Shown here: positions 27,501 to 34,621 of the stretch, piece by piece
Layout: every line of letters starts with the position of its first letter
Position numbering within the stretch: the first letter of the stretch is position 1
Origin: Magnetococcales bacterium
GTDB taxonomy: Bacteria; Pseudomonadota; Magnetococcia; Magnetococcales; JADFWT01
Direction of reading: 5' to 3'
Assembly (NCBI GenBank): GCA_015233785.1
Contig: JADFWT010000006.1
Span: 1-53,663, forward strand
Length of the DNA stretch: 53,663 nucleotides
Made by a program: the position numbers and the translations under genes
The notes under the pieces: model-generated
What the model was told of the DNA's origin: nothing
Seen by the model: the letters and a program-made list of their open reading frames with translations, nothing else
Databases searched by the model: none

Positions 27501-27819
27501 GTCGCTGGGAGTACTTGTAGAGCGTTCCGAGCTGTTTACGCCCCTCCATATGATTGGGATTCAGTTCGATAAAACGCTCCAGCAGGCTGGTGGCACTGTC
27601 CACATCACCATACTGCAGATGCAACTTGACCAACGGCATCACCACCGGGCCGGTCATGTCGCCATCAGAGAGTCGCTTTTCATAGTGGGATTTGGCGGAG
27701 TCAAACTCCTTGTCTTTCAAGTTCATCAAAGCCAGCACGTCATCACTGGGATAGAGCATCCAGGCCACACCGAGACCAGAACAGATGAGAAAGGCCAGAT
27801 AGAGATAGATTCGAGTCAT
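24589..27819 (-). CDS. pelB: PelB N-terminal part as a separate protein: membrane-anchored periplasmic TPR scaffold
   Basis: The 1076-residue protein has one N-terminal membrane anchor (about residues 4-22) and then almost entirely TPR repeats (for example FIELNPNHMEGRKQLGTLY, MVKLYPEEPRSYDGLSRLY, TLTFVPDHEVALKRLGYMA). In PelB the TPR superhelix lies in the periplasm and binds PelA while the polymer crosses. The protein stops after the last repeats with a short Arg/Pro-rich tail and carries no barrel. It overlaps the preceding deacetylase gene by four bases (ATGA). A gap of 120 bases separates it from the barrel gene. Confidence 0.88.
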   Translation of the reverse strand: MTRIYLYLAFLICSGLGVAWMLYPSDDVLALMNLKDKEFDSAKSHYEKRLSDGDMTGPVVMPLVKLHLQYGDVDSATSLLERFIELNPNHMEGRKQLGTLYKYSQRPEDFLTNLQEMARLDPTKESLQTLSDLYNFHGQYDDQIKILEQMVKLYPEEPRSYDGLSRLYATRKRFGEAAQTLLSMRSRHPQEMEEDHIGFLINLLFESKRYEEALKEATVWLKESPDLGFTTELARLFRTRGKPEMAWTLLEPWIDRTASNNGLLSEVVQAAAATGRGQRMLDELFGRLGEGELGRQERIYLVELAVAMEQPDSVRFSLEGIDYEQLPESTMTDLITFSVNDKQDEDLPVWLLERVPTEYLDRHPILAAEMAHRADDMEKVDRWLEMASSARNMDDAGRIRLASLMVRIGRKEEGMRRLQQVAHLPTMPEWMLQDLAWFFIRSENIPEGLGLFEKIRPIRNTAGVDYFWGMLATAAGKDDAVLKWVDETPELAEQSFLDLTGIALQVERIELASSLATRLAEHYPGKPSVMMLARVLTEAGQPVLALEQIQTLGELSIAGEEGAVLEAVLIAAWRDKAIPDEEIALFLEQRLRHIDPTPDENLTYATIFMQTGYKDRAEEIFLVLAEGAGPDSDEVNGLIAAMADQPGPETEQWLLAQMSKAKTEKDRKAWQKHLREHAFLLLDKKQVQSATRIFQNLATRLPPDSPEVQQLLYLWGPRPDETALNWIVARAKKARGDKEAAQWLSMLVGAGDAFHASELAAKRLPKAGQGGPILKVYLQALSSLRQGPQMIMAIRKPIPELKDRKKLAQLAKILSGNAKPPEDDPEMMGYLKRLQHLRKNSTLLAQMLRQEIPKAQRPERLADLASLAEGENFPEIAAAAYRRTLTFVPDHEVALKRLGYMAFFDGDWKGVQNYLGRYLRRYDGDYESQFYLAEVLWSWGQKQKADSFYHAALKKIAALKEKPYTVRMTRTRIYQRLENTNEALKGFKQLLKEHPNDKRLRADYVELLLETGRLRAARNVLNMPASVPEAEPLPITGRLPDRRLSPRNQPFPLKSRPPMNRQSHLNMQRLDNAYSG

Positions 27820-30188
27820 GAAGCACCTCCCCCAGCAACACGCACCACGACACGTACCGGATTCACCACGGCCAGAGGTGGCGGCGAGATGGTCAGGTAT
27901 CCCAAATCATCGGTTTGGGCGCTCCCCTTGTGCAGCCGCTTGCCTTCTTTATTGTACACATCATAAGTATAGCCCTGAGAGCCTTTCGGCATGCGCCACC
28001 GGCTCTCGGCGCGCCCGAAGCCAAAGCCCCGGTAGGAGAAAGTGCCACGCCCCTCTGGATCAAGTTTCAGATGGGAAATCTCCCAGCGAGAACCAATCAG
28101 GTAGGGCCGCTTCTCGAATGGATCAATATCAGCCCGCCCCAATGCCCTTAGTACAATGCGCGGTTCGGCCTTGGCGGCATCCAAAGAAACATAGAGACTG
28201 CCTTGGTAGTGCGTTTGACCGATTACACCCTGGGAACGATCAAAATCCACCCCCTTGAACACCGCATGGTCAATACGTATGGTCTGGAGCCCGTTACGCC
28301 CCTTAACCCGCCAGCCGCCCCCCTGCTCTGGGATCATCTGGGTGGTAAAAAAACCTTCCACCACCTCGGTAAACCGGCTGGTATGAACCGGAATCAGCTT
28401 TTGGCTGCGGGCGTAGTTGAGGTTGGCCCGAAGCGCATTGAGACTGGAAAGACGTTCGCCGGAGTACATGTGGTAATAGACATTGAACGGCTTTACCCGA
28501 TTGGGTGCCTCGGTGTTCATCACCGTCCGCACCAGATGTTTGAAACCGAAAAAGCGGTCAGTCCATAGATCGGTGTAGGTGTTTTCATTGCTGTTGGAAG
28601 CATACACCTGCTGGATACCGTTTAATCGCCGTCCCAGAGGAGAGACCCAGGCCACCGAGGGGAACTCCCGATCAAAACGGGTATCGCCACCGTTAATGTT
28701 GAATAAATTGTATTTTTTAGTCATGCTCAGCGCCCCTTTAAAGGGCGAGGTGTTGCCCGACCACTGCATGACCCGCACCTTCTTGCCGCGGGGCGCTAAC
28801 TTTTCGATCACCTCTACCGAACCAATCAACTCTTTATAGAGTTCAAAAGGCTCAACACCGTAGGCCCTCGGCGTCCGGTAGTGACTGGAGAGATACGGCT
28901 GGACCACCTTTTTTTGGACGCTCTTCTTGTTTAAGACCCTCCGCCAACCGGGCGAGTCCGGCAATGAACCTTCCTGCTTTCGCTTCAAACCAAACGCGTG
29001 CATGAAGCCCCGCACCCCTTCCAGACGACGTGGCGGGAACAGATCCAAATACGGCTCTTCGGCGCGGGGGTTATACGCTTCAAAAAAACCCCACTCCAAC
29101 GGATGGCTGTACGTGTGCGATCCCAGCTCCACATGTGGGCGCTTCAGAATCTCAATCGCCAGCGCCCGGGTGCGGTCGGTACCATACCAGCTCTTATCCA
29201 GATCCGCGGCGATGGGACCGACAGTCACTGGAAAATCGGGAAAGGCATCGATCACCTCATCCAACACCACCCTGGAGACCAGGGCACTCTTCTTCTTATA
29301 GGCTTTGATCTGCGTCAAACTGCGCCAACCGTCACCGTCGATATGGCTGTAGTACATGCGCCTCCCAGAGAGGGTATTGGTCTCCGGTTTGGGAAGATCG
29401 CCGGTCGCAAACGCCTCACCGAAAAACTCAAACGGGTTGAGGTACCACTGCCGCTGGGTGTTTTCGTCATCCGTATAACGCGCATAACCCGCCGCTACAT
29501 AGCCTCCATTGGGGGTTACCATCACCAAATGGGCGGCTTCTTGATCGGTGACGCCGTAGCGTGCCACCAGATAGGAGCGGGCGGAAAGATCCTTGGGAGT
29601 CATCACCTCGAACGAAGAGAGCACCCCGGCATGACGGCGCTCAAACTCCACCATAAAGCTGCGCTTTTTGGTGAATTGAACTTTATATGTTCTACGAACC
29701 CACTGATTTTCAGCGTGAATTCCAAGGTCCTTCCAAAACTGATTCAACACCTTAAGCGAAACCGGTTTTTGATCCTCATTCTGATAAAAAGGGGCGCTCC
29801 CCATAACGACAAAGCGCTTTCCGGCTTTGATCATGGCGCTGGACCAACGCAGGAATGCCTCCGGGTCCGGCAGCGACTCCATATTGACCCACAACAGAGC
29901 GCCACGCACTTCCGGGATGCTGGATGGTTCGGGAAAAGGGTCACGAATATCGTGGTAGCGCACCTCCAGCCCCAGATGGTTCAGCGGCAGTTCGGCATAA
30001 GCATGAACATGGCCAAACCACAACTCATCAAGACTCTTCTGGCTATCGTAAAAAGCCAGAATGGTCCGTGGCATGGCCGCTTGCTCCACGGCACCACTCT
30101 CGGTGGCCATAGGCAACTGAAGCAGCAACGCCATAATCATCCAAACCAGGCCAACGCCTCTGCACACGAAATAATCCCAACGCATCAT
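27816..30188 (-). CDS. pelA: PelA deacetylase part as a separate periplasmic protein
   Basis: The 790-residue protein has an N-terminal signal or anchor (about 9-27). A Rossmann-like region (about 40-260) precedes a polysaccharide deacetylase domain starting YYSHIDGDGW (metal Asp) with the two-His motif SHTYSHP, both as in PelA. The C-terminal 250 residues are beta-rich, like the PelA carbohydrate-binding end. It would partly deacetylate the Pel amino-sugar polymer in the periplasm, making it cationic. It overlaps both its neighbours by four bases (ATGA), so translation is coupled. The glycoside hydrolase that normally forms the N-terminus of PelA is the preceding gene. Confidence 0.9.
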   Translation of the reverse strand: MMRWDYFVCRGVGLVWMIMALLLQLPMATESGAVEQAAMPRTILAFYDSQKSLDELWFGHVHAYAELPLNHLGLEVRYHDIRDPFPEPSSIPEVRGALLWVNMESLPDPEAFLRWSSAMIKAGKRFVVMGSAPFYQNEDQKPVSLKVLNQFWKDLGIHAENQWVRRTYKVQFTKKRSFMVEFERRHAGVLSSFEVMTPKDLSARSYLVARYGVTDQEAAHLVMVTPNGGYVAAGYARYTDDENTQRQWYLNPFEFFGEAFATGDLPKPETNTLSGRRMYYSHIDGDGWRSLTQIKAYKKKSALVSRVVLDEVIDAFPDFPVTVGPIAADLDKSWYGTDRTRALAIEILKRPHVELGSHTYSHPLEWGFFEAYNPRAEEPYLDLFPPRRLEGVRGFMHAFGLKRKQEGSLPDSPGWRRVLNKKSVQKKVVQPYLSSHYRTPRAYGVEPFELYKELIGSVEVIEKLAPRGKKVRVMQWSGNTSPFKGALSMTKKYNLFNINGGDTRFDREFPSVAWVSPLGRRLNGIQQVYASNSNENTYTDLWTDRFFGFKHLVRTVMNTEAPNRVKPFNVYYHMYSGERLSSLNALRANLNYARSQKLIPVHTSRFTEVVEGFFTTQMIPEQGGGWRVKGRNGLQTIRIDHAVFKGVDFDRSQGVIGQTHYQGSLYVSLDAAKAEPRIVLRALGRADIDPFEKRPYLIGSRWEISHLKLDPEGRGTFSYRGFGFGRAESRWRMPKGSQGYTYDVYNKEGKRLHKGSAQTDDLGYLTISPPPLAVVNPVRVVVRVAGGGAS

Positions 30189-31072
30189 CGACTCCCCTCT
30201 TTTGGCTCGATGACAATCCGATCCAACTTCGGTACCGATACATAGGGACTGAAGCCATTCTGACGCTGAATGCGGTAGATCTCACGAAGACCGGCCGCAT
30301 CATCGGGATTCCAGTAGTCCAGCGAAAAAATCTTCAGACGTGGGTGGCGCTTCTTGGCCTTCTTGAGCTGTTTTACCTGCCAAAGATAATCCTTCTCCAC
30401 CACACGAGCGTAACCAGACGATGAGGCGTCATGGCGGGCATAAACCGACTCCCCAGTCAGCATATCAATCTGGTCCCCGACCAATGGCACCAACTCATAG
30501 CCCCGGTTGATCATGATCACCAGATAGGGGTAGTGACGACGAATCGTGCGCACCAGACGAGCCCCGGCCTCCACCATGCCGTGATATTTTTTTGGATCCA
30601 AGCGCTCCAAATGTCCGGCATTGTCCAACGTATCGAGAAAAACTCCTTGAAAACCGCGCTTGACAATCGATGGGACCAACTCCTCCACCACCCGCTTCAC
30701 CCAACGGGGATCGCGCAGATCGACATAAAAGCTTCCAGGCCATGCAGGATTCTCCGCACCTAAGATCCCCTGCTGACGCATCTCCTCGTACCAATCGGCG
30801 TCACTGGCCACTTCACCAAGACTTAGGTAGCCCAGCAAAGTCTTGCCGCGATCCGCCAATGGACGCAGCGGTGGATGGTAGCGGCTGTCCAGTACCAGCA
30901 ATGAGTGATTCTTAAAGGCTCCCACCGGGGCTTTATCTGAATAGTAGACCAGCCAACTCATCTCATCGTTCGCCCACACCGCATCCGGCCCCGCCATACC
31001 AAGAGAGAACAGCGCCACGATCCAAAGCCGCCATAGTTTGTTACGTACACCTGTGCGCACCCAGCTCAACAC
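30185..31072 (-). CDS. pelA: PelA hydrolase part as a separate protein: GH166/TM1410-type alpha-1,4-galactosaminidase
   Basis: The 295-residue secreted protein has a signal peptide ending near AVWAND. A TIM-barrel follows with LLVLDSRYHPPL, LLGYLSLGEV, FYVDLRDPRWV, GVFLDTLDNAG and MLTGESVYA. Asp in FLDTLD and Glu in GESV are candidate catalytic acids, as in the PelA hydrolase domain. In Pseudomonas this is the N-terminal domain of PelA; here it ends in its own stop, overlapping the deacetylase gene by ATGA. It is the first gene of the operon. It may trim or process Pel, or act on matrix outside. Confidence 0.9.
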   Translation of the reverse strand: MLSWVRTGVRNKLWRLWIVALFSLGMAGPDAVWANDEMSWLVYYSDKAPVGAFKNHSLLVLDSRYHPPLRPLADRGKTLLGYLSLGEVASDADWYEEMRQQGILGAENPAWPGSFYVDLRDPRWVKRVVEELVPSIVKRGFQGVFLDTLDNAGHLERLDPKKYHGMVEAGARLVRTIRRHYPYLVIMINRGYELVPLVGDQIDMLTGESVYARHDASSSGYARVVEKDYLWQVKQLKKAKKRHPRLKIFSLDYWNPDDAAGLREIYRIQRQNGFSPYVSVPKLDRIVIEPKEGSR

Positions 31073-31219
31073 TCACGCCCCCTTTCAAAGAGACACCATC
31101 TCAGATGGGATACGTTTAGCACCCCTTCTTAACAAATCGGCCAAACCATCTGATTTCTTGATTTAATAATAGATCAACCATGACCGACAATGCATGGCTT
31201 GGCACGTACAAATGTAACG

Positions 31220-31245
31220 CCGATAACAGTAAATATCGGTTTTTT
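31220..31245 (+). terminator. Orphan hairpin with T tract upstream of pel
   Basis: CCGATA and TATCGG (6 bp) enclose an 8-base loop and are followed by six T on the plus strand. No plus-strand gene ends nearby, so it may end a small RNA or act as an attenuator ahead of the small ORF at 31314. Confidence 0.45.
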
Positions 31246-31259
31246 CATGTATTTTTAAG

Positions 31260-31277
31260 TGTAAACGATAGTTCACA
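31260..31277. promoter_or_regulatory. Operator-like palindrome upstream of small ORF and pel
   Basis: TGTAAACGATAGTTCACA is an 18-base near-perfect inverted repeat (arms TGTAAAC/GTTCACA, one mismatch). It resembles the repeat ahead of pelC at 22213. It lies about 37 bases before the small ORF start at 31314 and about 190 bases from pelA. Confidence 0.35.
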
Positions 31278-31313
31278 TGGGGAGCGTTCAGACAAAAACA
31301 GGAGGATGTTGCG

Positions 31314-31394
31314 ATGTTAGGGTTATTTTCAGTCCTAACAAAGCCTCGCAACAAAGGCTACACAGAGCATCAGATCATTTATACAAAACGTTGA
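31314..31394 (+). CDS. Small ORF of 26 residues with strong ribosome site
   Basis: The ATG at 31314 follows AGGAGG by 8 bases, the best Shine-Dalgarno in the window. The frame encodes a basic 26-residue peptide starting MLGLFSVLTKPRNKGY and stopping at 31394, ahead of the convergent cobA/sumT gene. No family is recognised. It could be a real small protein, a leader peptide or a chance frame. Reality of the start signal is clear; function is not. Confidence 0.4.
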   Translation: MLGLFSVLTKPRNKGYTEHQIIYTKR

Positions 31395-31406
31395 AAAGAA
31401 TAATGT

Positions 31407-32225
31407 TTATGATGCTGCACAGGGAAAACTCTCGTCCGGGAACCAAGCCAGCTCCTTCCGATAGCGCACCACATCGCCAATCACGATGATAGCAGGCGGT
31501 TTGATGCCGCAACTGGCCACATCATCCACTGCCTGAGCCAACGTGGAAACCAACGTCTGCTGCCGCTTGGTGGTCGCCCAGCGAATGATGGCTACCGGTG
31601 TATCGTGGTCCCGACCGCCCTTGATGAGCCGCTGGGTGATCAAATGTAAATTCTGCATGGCCATAAAGAGCACCAGCACGGGAAACGCCTTACCTACCGA
31701 CTCCCAGTCAATGCGGGAGATGCCGGGATCCGCACTCCCTTCGGCCTTCTCATGGCCAGTGATAAAAGCCACGTTGGCGTTCACCGAACGGTGCGTCACA
31801 GGAATGCCCGCATAGGCCGGACCCGCTGCACCGGCACTGAGACCAGGCACCACCCTAAAACGGATCCCCTCCCCTGCCAGTCGGGCCGCCTCTTCACCAC
31901 CCCGCCCAAAGATAAAGGGGTCTCCCCCCTTTAGACGCACCACCCGCAGCCCCTCCTGGGCCAGGGAGACCAAGGTATCGGAAATATCATTCTGATTGGC
32001 AGAGGGGCCGCCACCGCGCTTCCCAGCATGAACCTTACGACACCCTTCGGGGATCATGTCGAGTATCTCCGGCGACACCAGTGCGTCATGAACTACCACA
32101 TCCGCCGACTGGATCGCCTTATAGGCCGCCAGCGTCAACAGGTCCGGGTCACCTGGGCCTGCACCTGTCAAAGCCACTGTACCGGGCTCCAGATAGCTCT
32201 TATCCACCATTATCTCATGGGCCAT
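31407..32225 (-). CDS. cobA: Uroporphyrinogen-III C-methyltransferase
   Basis: The enzyme adds two methyl groups from S-adenosylmethionine to uroporphyrinogen III, giving precorrin-2 for sirohaem, haem d1 or cobalamin. It is 272 residues. Family motifs are LTGAGPGDPDLLTL near the N-terminus, VRLKGGDPFIFGRGGEEA, VVPGLSAGAAGPAYAGIPVTHR and the closing AIIVIGDVV. It is the single-domain SumT type, with no CysG dehydrogenase part. I chose the ATG at 32225, 13 bases after the deacetylase gene's stop. An upstream TTG at 32258 would overlap that gene and has no ribosome site. It may supply the cobO pathway. Confidence 0.92.
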   Translation of the reverse strand: MAHEIMVDKSYLEPGTVALTGAGPGDPDLLTLAAYKAIQSADVVVHDALVSPEILDMIPEGCRKVHAGKRGGGPSANQNDISDTLVSLAQEGLRVVRLKGGDPFIFGRGGEEAARLAGEGIRFRVVPGLSAGAAGPAYAGIPVTHRSVNANVAFITGHEKAEGSADPGISRIDWESVGKAFPVLVLFMAMQNLHLITQRLIKGGRDHDTPVAIIRWATTKRQQTLVSTLAQAVDDVASCGIKPPAIIVIGDVVRYRKELAWFPDESFPCAAS

Positions 32226-32238
32226 TCGGATACTCGCT

Positions 32239-33195
32239 TTAAGACGATTTATTGCCAACCAACGATGCGACCACCTCGCACCACGCTTCGGCCAAGTTGG
32301 TCATATCATACCCACCACCGCCGACAGCCATCACCCTACCATGGCCTAGCTCATCCGCTATGTTTACCAGTCGGGCCGCCACATGGCCATGCGCTGCCGG
32401 GGTCAACCCCATATGTGTCAGTGGATCGTTACGGATAGAGTCGGCCCCGCACTGCAACAGAATAAAATCGGGCTCCGCCTCACGGACAAACGCCTCAACC
32501 CGCTGCCACTCCTGAAAAAAAGCCTTATCGTCGGTCTGGGGCGGAAGGGGAATGTTCAGCTTCTTGCCCTTGCCGGGGCCGGAGCCCTGCTCCGAGGCCG
32601 CTCCGGTGCCGGGATAAAGATAGTGCCCATCTTCGTGAAGATCAGCAAAAATCAGATCAGGATCGGACTCAAAAGCATAGAACACCCCATCACCATGATG
32701 CGCATCAATATCCACATAGGCGATTTTTTTGATGTCATACTGCTCCCGGAGGGTAGCGATTACCACGCCGCAGTCGTTAAAAACACAAAACCCAGCCGCC
32801 CCATCCGGACGGGCATGATGCAGCCCGGCAATGGGCACAAACGCACGCTTTACCCGACCATCCATGATTCTGGCCAGACCATCCAGGGTCGCCCCCACCA
32901 CATGAGAAGCCGCCTCAAACACCCCTTTGAAAGCCGGCGTATCCCCTTGATCCAGATAGCCGTCGCCAGTCATGGAGAGCGACTCCACCCGGACAATATG
33001 GCCTGGATGGTGAAAGCGGGCCAGCTCGGCCCTGGTGGCGGGCCTGGTCTCCAACACCTCTACCTGCTGGTGGAGTCCACGCCGTTGCGCCTCACGCCAG
33101 AAGGCATCCATCCGATTTTCATTGAAGGGGTGACCGGGACCAAATCCATAGCGGCCCAAGGCGTCGCTGATGTGGAGACAGACATCGAAGCTCAT
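32239..33195 (-). CDS. Histone-deacetylase-family (AcuC/acetylpolyamine amidohydrolase-like) hydrolase
   Basis: This is a zinc-dependent amidohydrolase that removes acyl groups from lysine or polyamines. Over 318 residues it shows GLHHARPDGAAGFCVFND (the two catalytic His), VDIDAHHGDGV (zinc ligands Asp and His), LLQCGADS (zinc Asp) and GGGGYD (catalytic Tyr). All active-site residues are present. It starts at the ATG at 33195, with a purine-rich AGAGAGA upstream. It lies between rquA and cobA/sumT, all on the minus strand with gaps under 30 bases. The substrate cannot be told from sequence. Confidence 0.9.
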   Translation of the reverse strand: MSFDVCLHISDALGRYGFGPGHPFNENRMDAFWREAQRRGLHQQVEVLETRPATRAELARFHHPGHIVRVESLSMTGDGYLDQGDTPAFKGVFEAASHVVGATLDGLARIMDGRVKRAFVPIAGLHHARPDGAAGFCVFNDCGVVIATLREQYDIKKIAYVDIDAHHGDGVFYAFESDPDLIFADLHEDGHYLYPGTGAASEQGSGPGKGKKLNIPLPPQTDDKAFFQEWQRVEAFVREAEPDFILLQCGADSIRNDPLTHMGLTPAAHGHVAARLVNIADELGHGRVMAVGGGGYDMTNLAEAWCEVVASLVGNKSS

Positions 33196-33222
33196 GGCGT
33201 CTCTCTGAGAGGCAGAACGACA

Positions 33223-34035
33223 TTAACGCGTGAAAACAACCTTCTGGTAGAGCCCACCGAAGTAGGTCTCCTTCTCCACTTGAGCCGGACGCATGCTCTC
33301 CGGCAACCAATCGATGATCTCCTTGCGCCACATATCCATGGCAAAGGGCTCCAGAAGCCTCAGAATCGGAATCATGACGTAGCGGAATGGGTTGATCAGG
33401 GAAGGTCGGTGATAATCGACAAAAATCACCTTGCCGCCAGGGCGCGTGACCCGCACGGCCTCACGAATGGTCTCAACACGCGCTTCCAACGGCTGCTCAT
33501 GGAGCAGAAAAAAAACGATGGTGTTGTCATAGTGGCCATCGGCAATGCGGAGGCGCGTAGAGTCCTGGCGCTGAAGATGCACATTGGCCACGCCGTCAAT
33601 CTTCTTTTTGAGATTTTCAAGCTGAACCGGGGCAATATCCACCACATCCAGCCGGGCATCTGGTGCCAACCGCTGGGCCACTTTGGGGGTAAAGTCGCCG
33701 TAGACACAGGCCACCTGCAAATTACGCCCTTCCAGCCGATCACCAATCTCGGCCAGCGCATGATCCCGGAGCCGGGCAAAGTTGCCCCACAAAATAAGAT
33801 TGACCAACCACTGACGCTCAAAAAAACGAACGGCATTGGGATGCAGATAGGCCCACCAGTAGGTGTTCTGCAGATAATCGGGAATCTGAAGATCCGACTC
33901 GTTCTGTACAGAATCAGAGTCGGACTCGACGATGGTCAAGACGCGCTGCGGTGATGTAGTAGGATCGGAAGAGACAACCATCTCTTCCGAACTCTTTTCC
34001 GCCATCGCCAACGATGAAACTGATGCCTTTTCCAT
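33223..34035 (-). CDS. rquA: RquA, rhodoquinone biosynthesis methyltransferase-like enzyme
   Basis: RquA converts ubiquinone to rhodoquinone, the low-potential quinone used for fumarate reduction under anoxia. RquA hallmarks are IPDYLQNTYWWAYLHPNAVR and FERQWLVNLILWGNF, followed by LQVACVYGDFTP (a modified SAM-binding motif I) and VDYHRPS. The N-terminal 55 residues are a Ser/Glu-rich leader. I chose the ATG at 34035 because GGAAGGAGT lies about 10 bases upstream. A longer frame from 34086 has no such site. The family name is from memory of the motif pattern and is good but not proved. Confidence 0.82.
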   Translation of the reverse strand: MEKASVSSLAMAEKSSEEMVVSSDPTTSPQRVLTIVESDSDSVQNESDLQIPDYLQNTYWWAYLHPNAVRFFERQWLVNLILWGNFARLRDHALAEIGDRLEGRNLQVACVYGDFTPKVAQRLAPDARLDVVDIAPVQLENLKKKIDGVANVHLQRQDSTRLRIADGHYDNTIVFFLLHEQPLEARVETIREAVRVTRPGGKVIFVDYHRPSLINPFRYVMIPILRLLEPFAMDMWRKEIIDWLPESMRPAQVEKETYFGGLYQKVVFTR

Positions 34036-34153
34036 ACCAGTCGACTCCTTCCATGCTGAAGAGATTGCCAACCCAGCGCAGGACACTATTACGGTTTTGG
34101 CAGGTCCGCCACATTACCGGGCAGGGACAGTCTTAATGCATGGAGGAAAATAG

Positions 34154-34229
34154 TGGTGGAGGTGAACGGGTTCGAACCGATGACCCCCTGCTTGCAAAGC
34201 AGGCGCTCTCCCAGCTGAGCTACACCCCC
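34154..34229 (-). tRNA. tRNA-Ala (anticodon TGC)
   Basis: A 76-base cloverleaf has acceptor GGGGGTG/CACCTCC with one G-T pair, the anticodon loop TTTGCAA giving TGC, the T loop GGTTCGAACC and an encoded CCA. It follows tRNA-Ile by 24 bases in the same direction. Confidence 0.97.
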
Positions 34230-34253
34230 ACACGGGCATTAAACAAAAAATGA

Positions 34254-34330
<77 letters not shown>

Positions 34331-34346
34331 CTACTGAAGGCCAAAC

Positions 34347-34376
34347 CTTATACCGCACCTTTGCCGATCAAGTCAA
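34347..34376 (-). promoter_or_regulatory. Sigma-70-type promoter for tRNA-Ile/Ala
   Basis: On the minus strand, TTGACT and TATAAG are separated by 18 bases, and the -10 element lies 17 bases before the mature tRNA-Ile 5' end. This supports separate transcription of the pair. Confidence 0.6.
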
Positions 34377-34452
34377 CCCAGGTCGGTAACCGATTTGACG
34401 AACCGGAATCTACCACGATTCTCTCCGAGAGAAAAGGTGGTATTAAATAGCA

Positions 34453-34481
34453 TTGACAAACTTTTTCGTTCGATGTTCAAT
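34453..34481 (+). promoter_or_regulatory. Sigma-70-type promoter for tRNA-Ser(GCT)
   Basis: TTGACA and TTCAAT are separated by 17 bases. The -10 element ends 21 bases before the tRNA 5' end. It is divergent from the tRNA-Ile/Ala promoter. Confidence 0.65.
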
Positions 34482-34502
34482 TCGGGCTGTTCACAACGTT
34501 GC

Positions 34503-34592
34503 GGAGAGATGGCCGAGCGGCTGAAGGCGGCACCCTGCTAAGGTGTTATATCTGTAAAGGTATCGAGGGTTCGAATCCCTCTCTCTCCGCCA
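34503..34592 (+). tRNA. tRNA-Ser (anticodon GCT)
   Basis: A 90-base class II cloverleaf has acceptor GGAGAGA/TCTCTCC, the anticodon loop CTGCTAA giving GCT, a long variable arm and an encoded CCA. It shares its acceptor and T arms with the tRNA-Ser(GGA) at 15565. Confidence 0.97.
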
Positions 34593-34605
34593 CCCTTCAA
34601 AAATC

Positions 34606-34621
34606 GTAGGGTTTTCCCTAC
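34606..34621 (+). terminator. Hairpin after tRNA-Ser(GCT)
   Basis: GTAGGG and CCCTAC form a 6-bp stem on a TTTT loop, 13 bases after the tRNA. No T tract follows, so termination is only probable. Confidence 0.4.

Larger units (their letters stand above)
31073..31313. other. Leader and promoter region upstream of the pel operon
   Basis: This is an A+T-rich intergenic stretch. On the minus strand TTGTCG and TATTAA with 16 bases between them are a weak candidate promoter for pel. A plus-strand terminator-like hairpin (31220-31245) and a palindrome (31260-31277) are listed separately. I see no Rho-independent stop for cobA/sumT inside it and no RNA family I can name. Confidence 0.4.

Noticed and set aside
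28998-30245. 415-codon plus-strand frame opposite the PelA deacetylase
   Set aside because: It is a shadow of a well-supported gene, with no domain and no start signal.
31190-31220. Sigma-54 promoter around TTGGCACGTACAAATG
   Set aside because: The -24 part fits, but the GC of the -12 element is missing.
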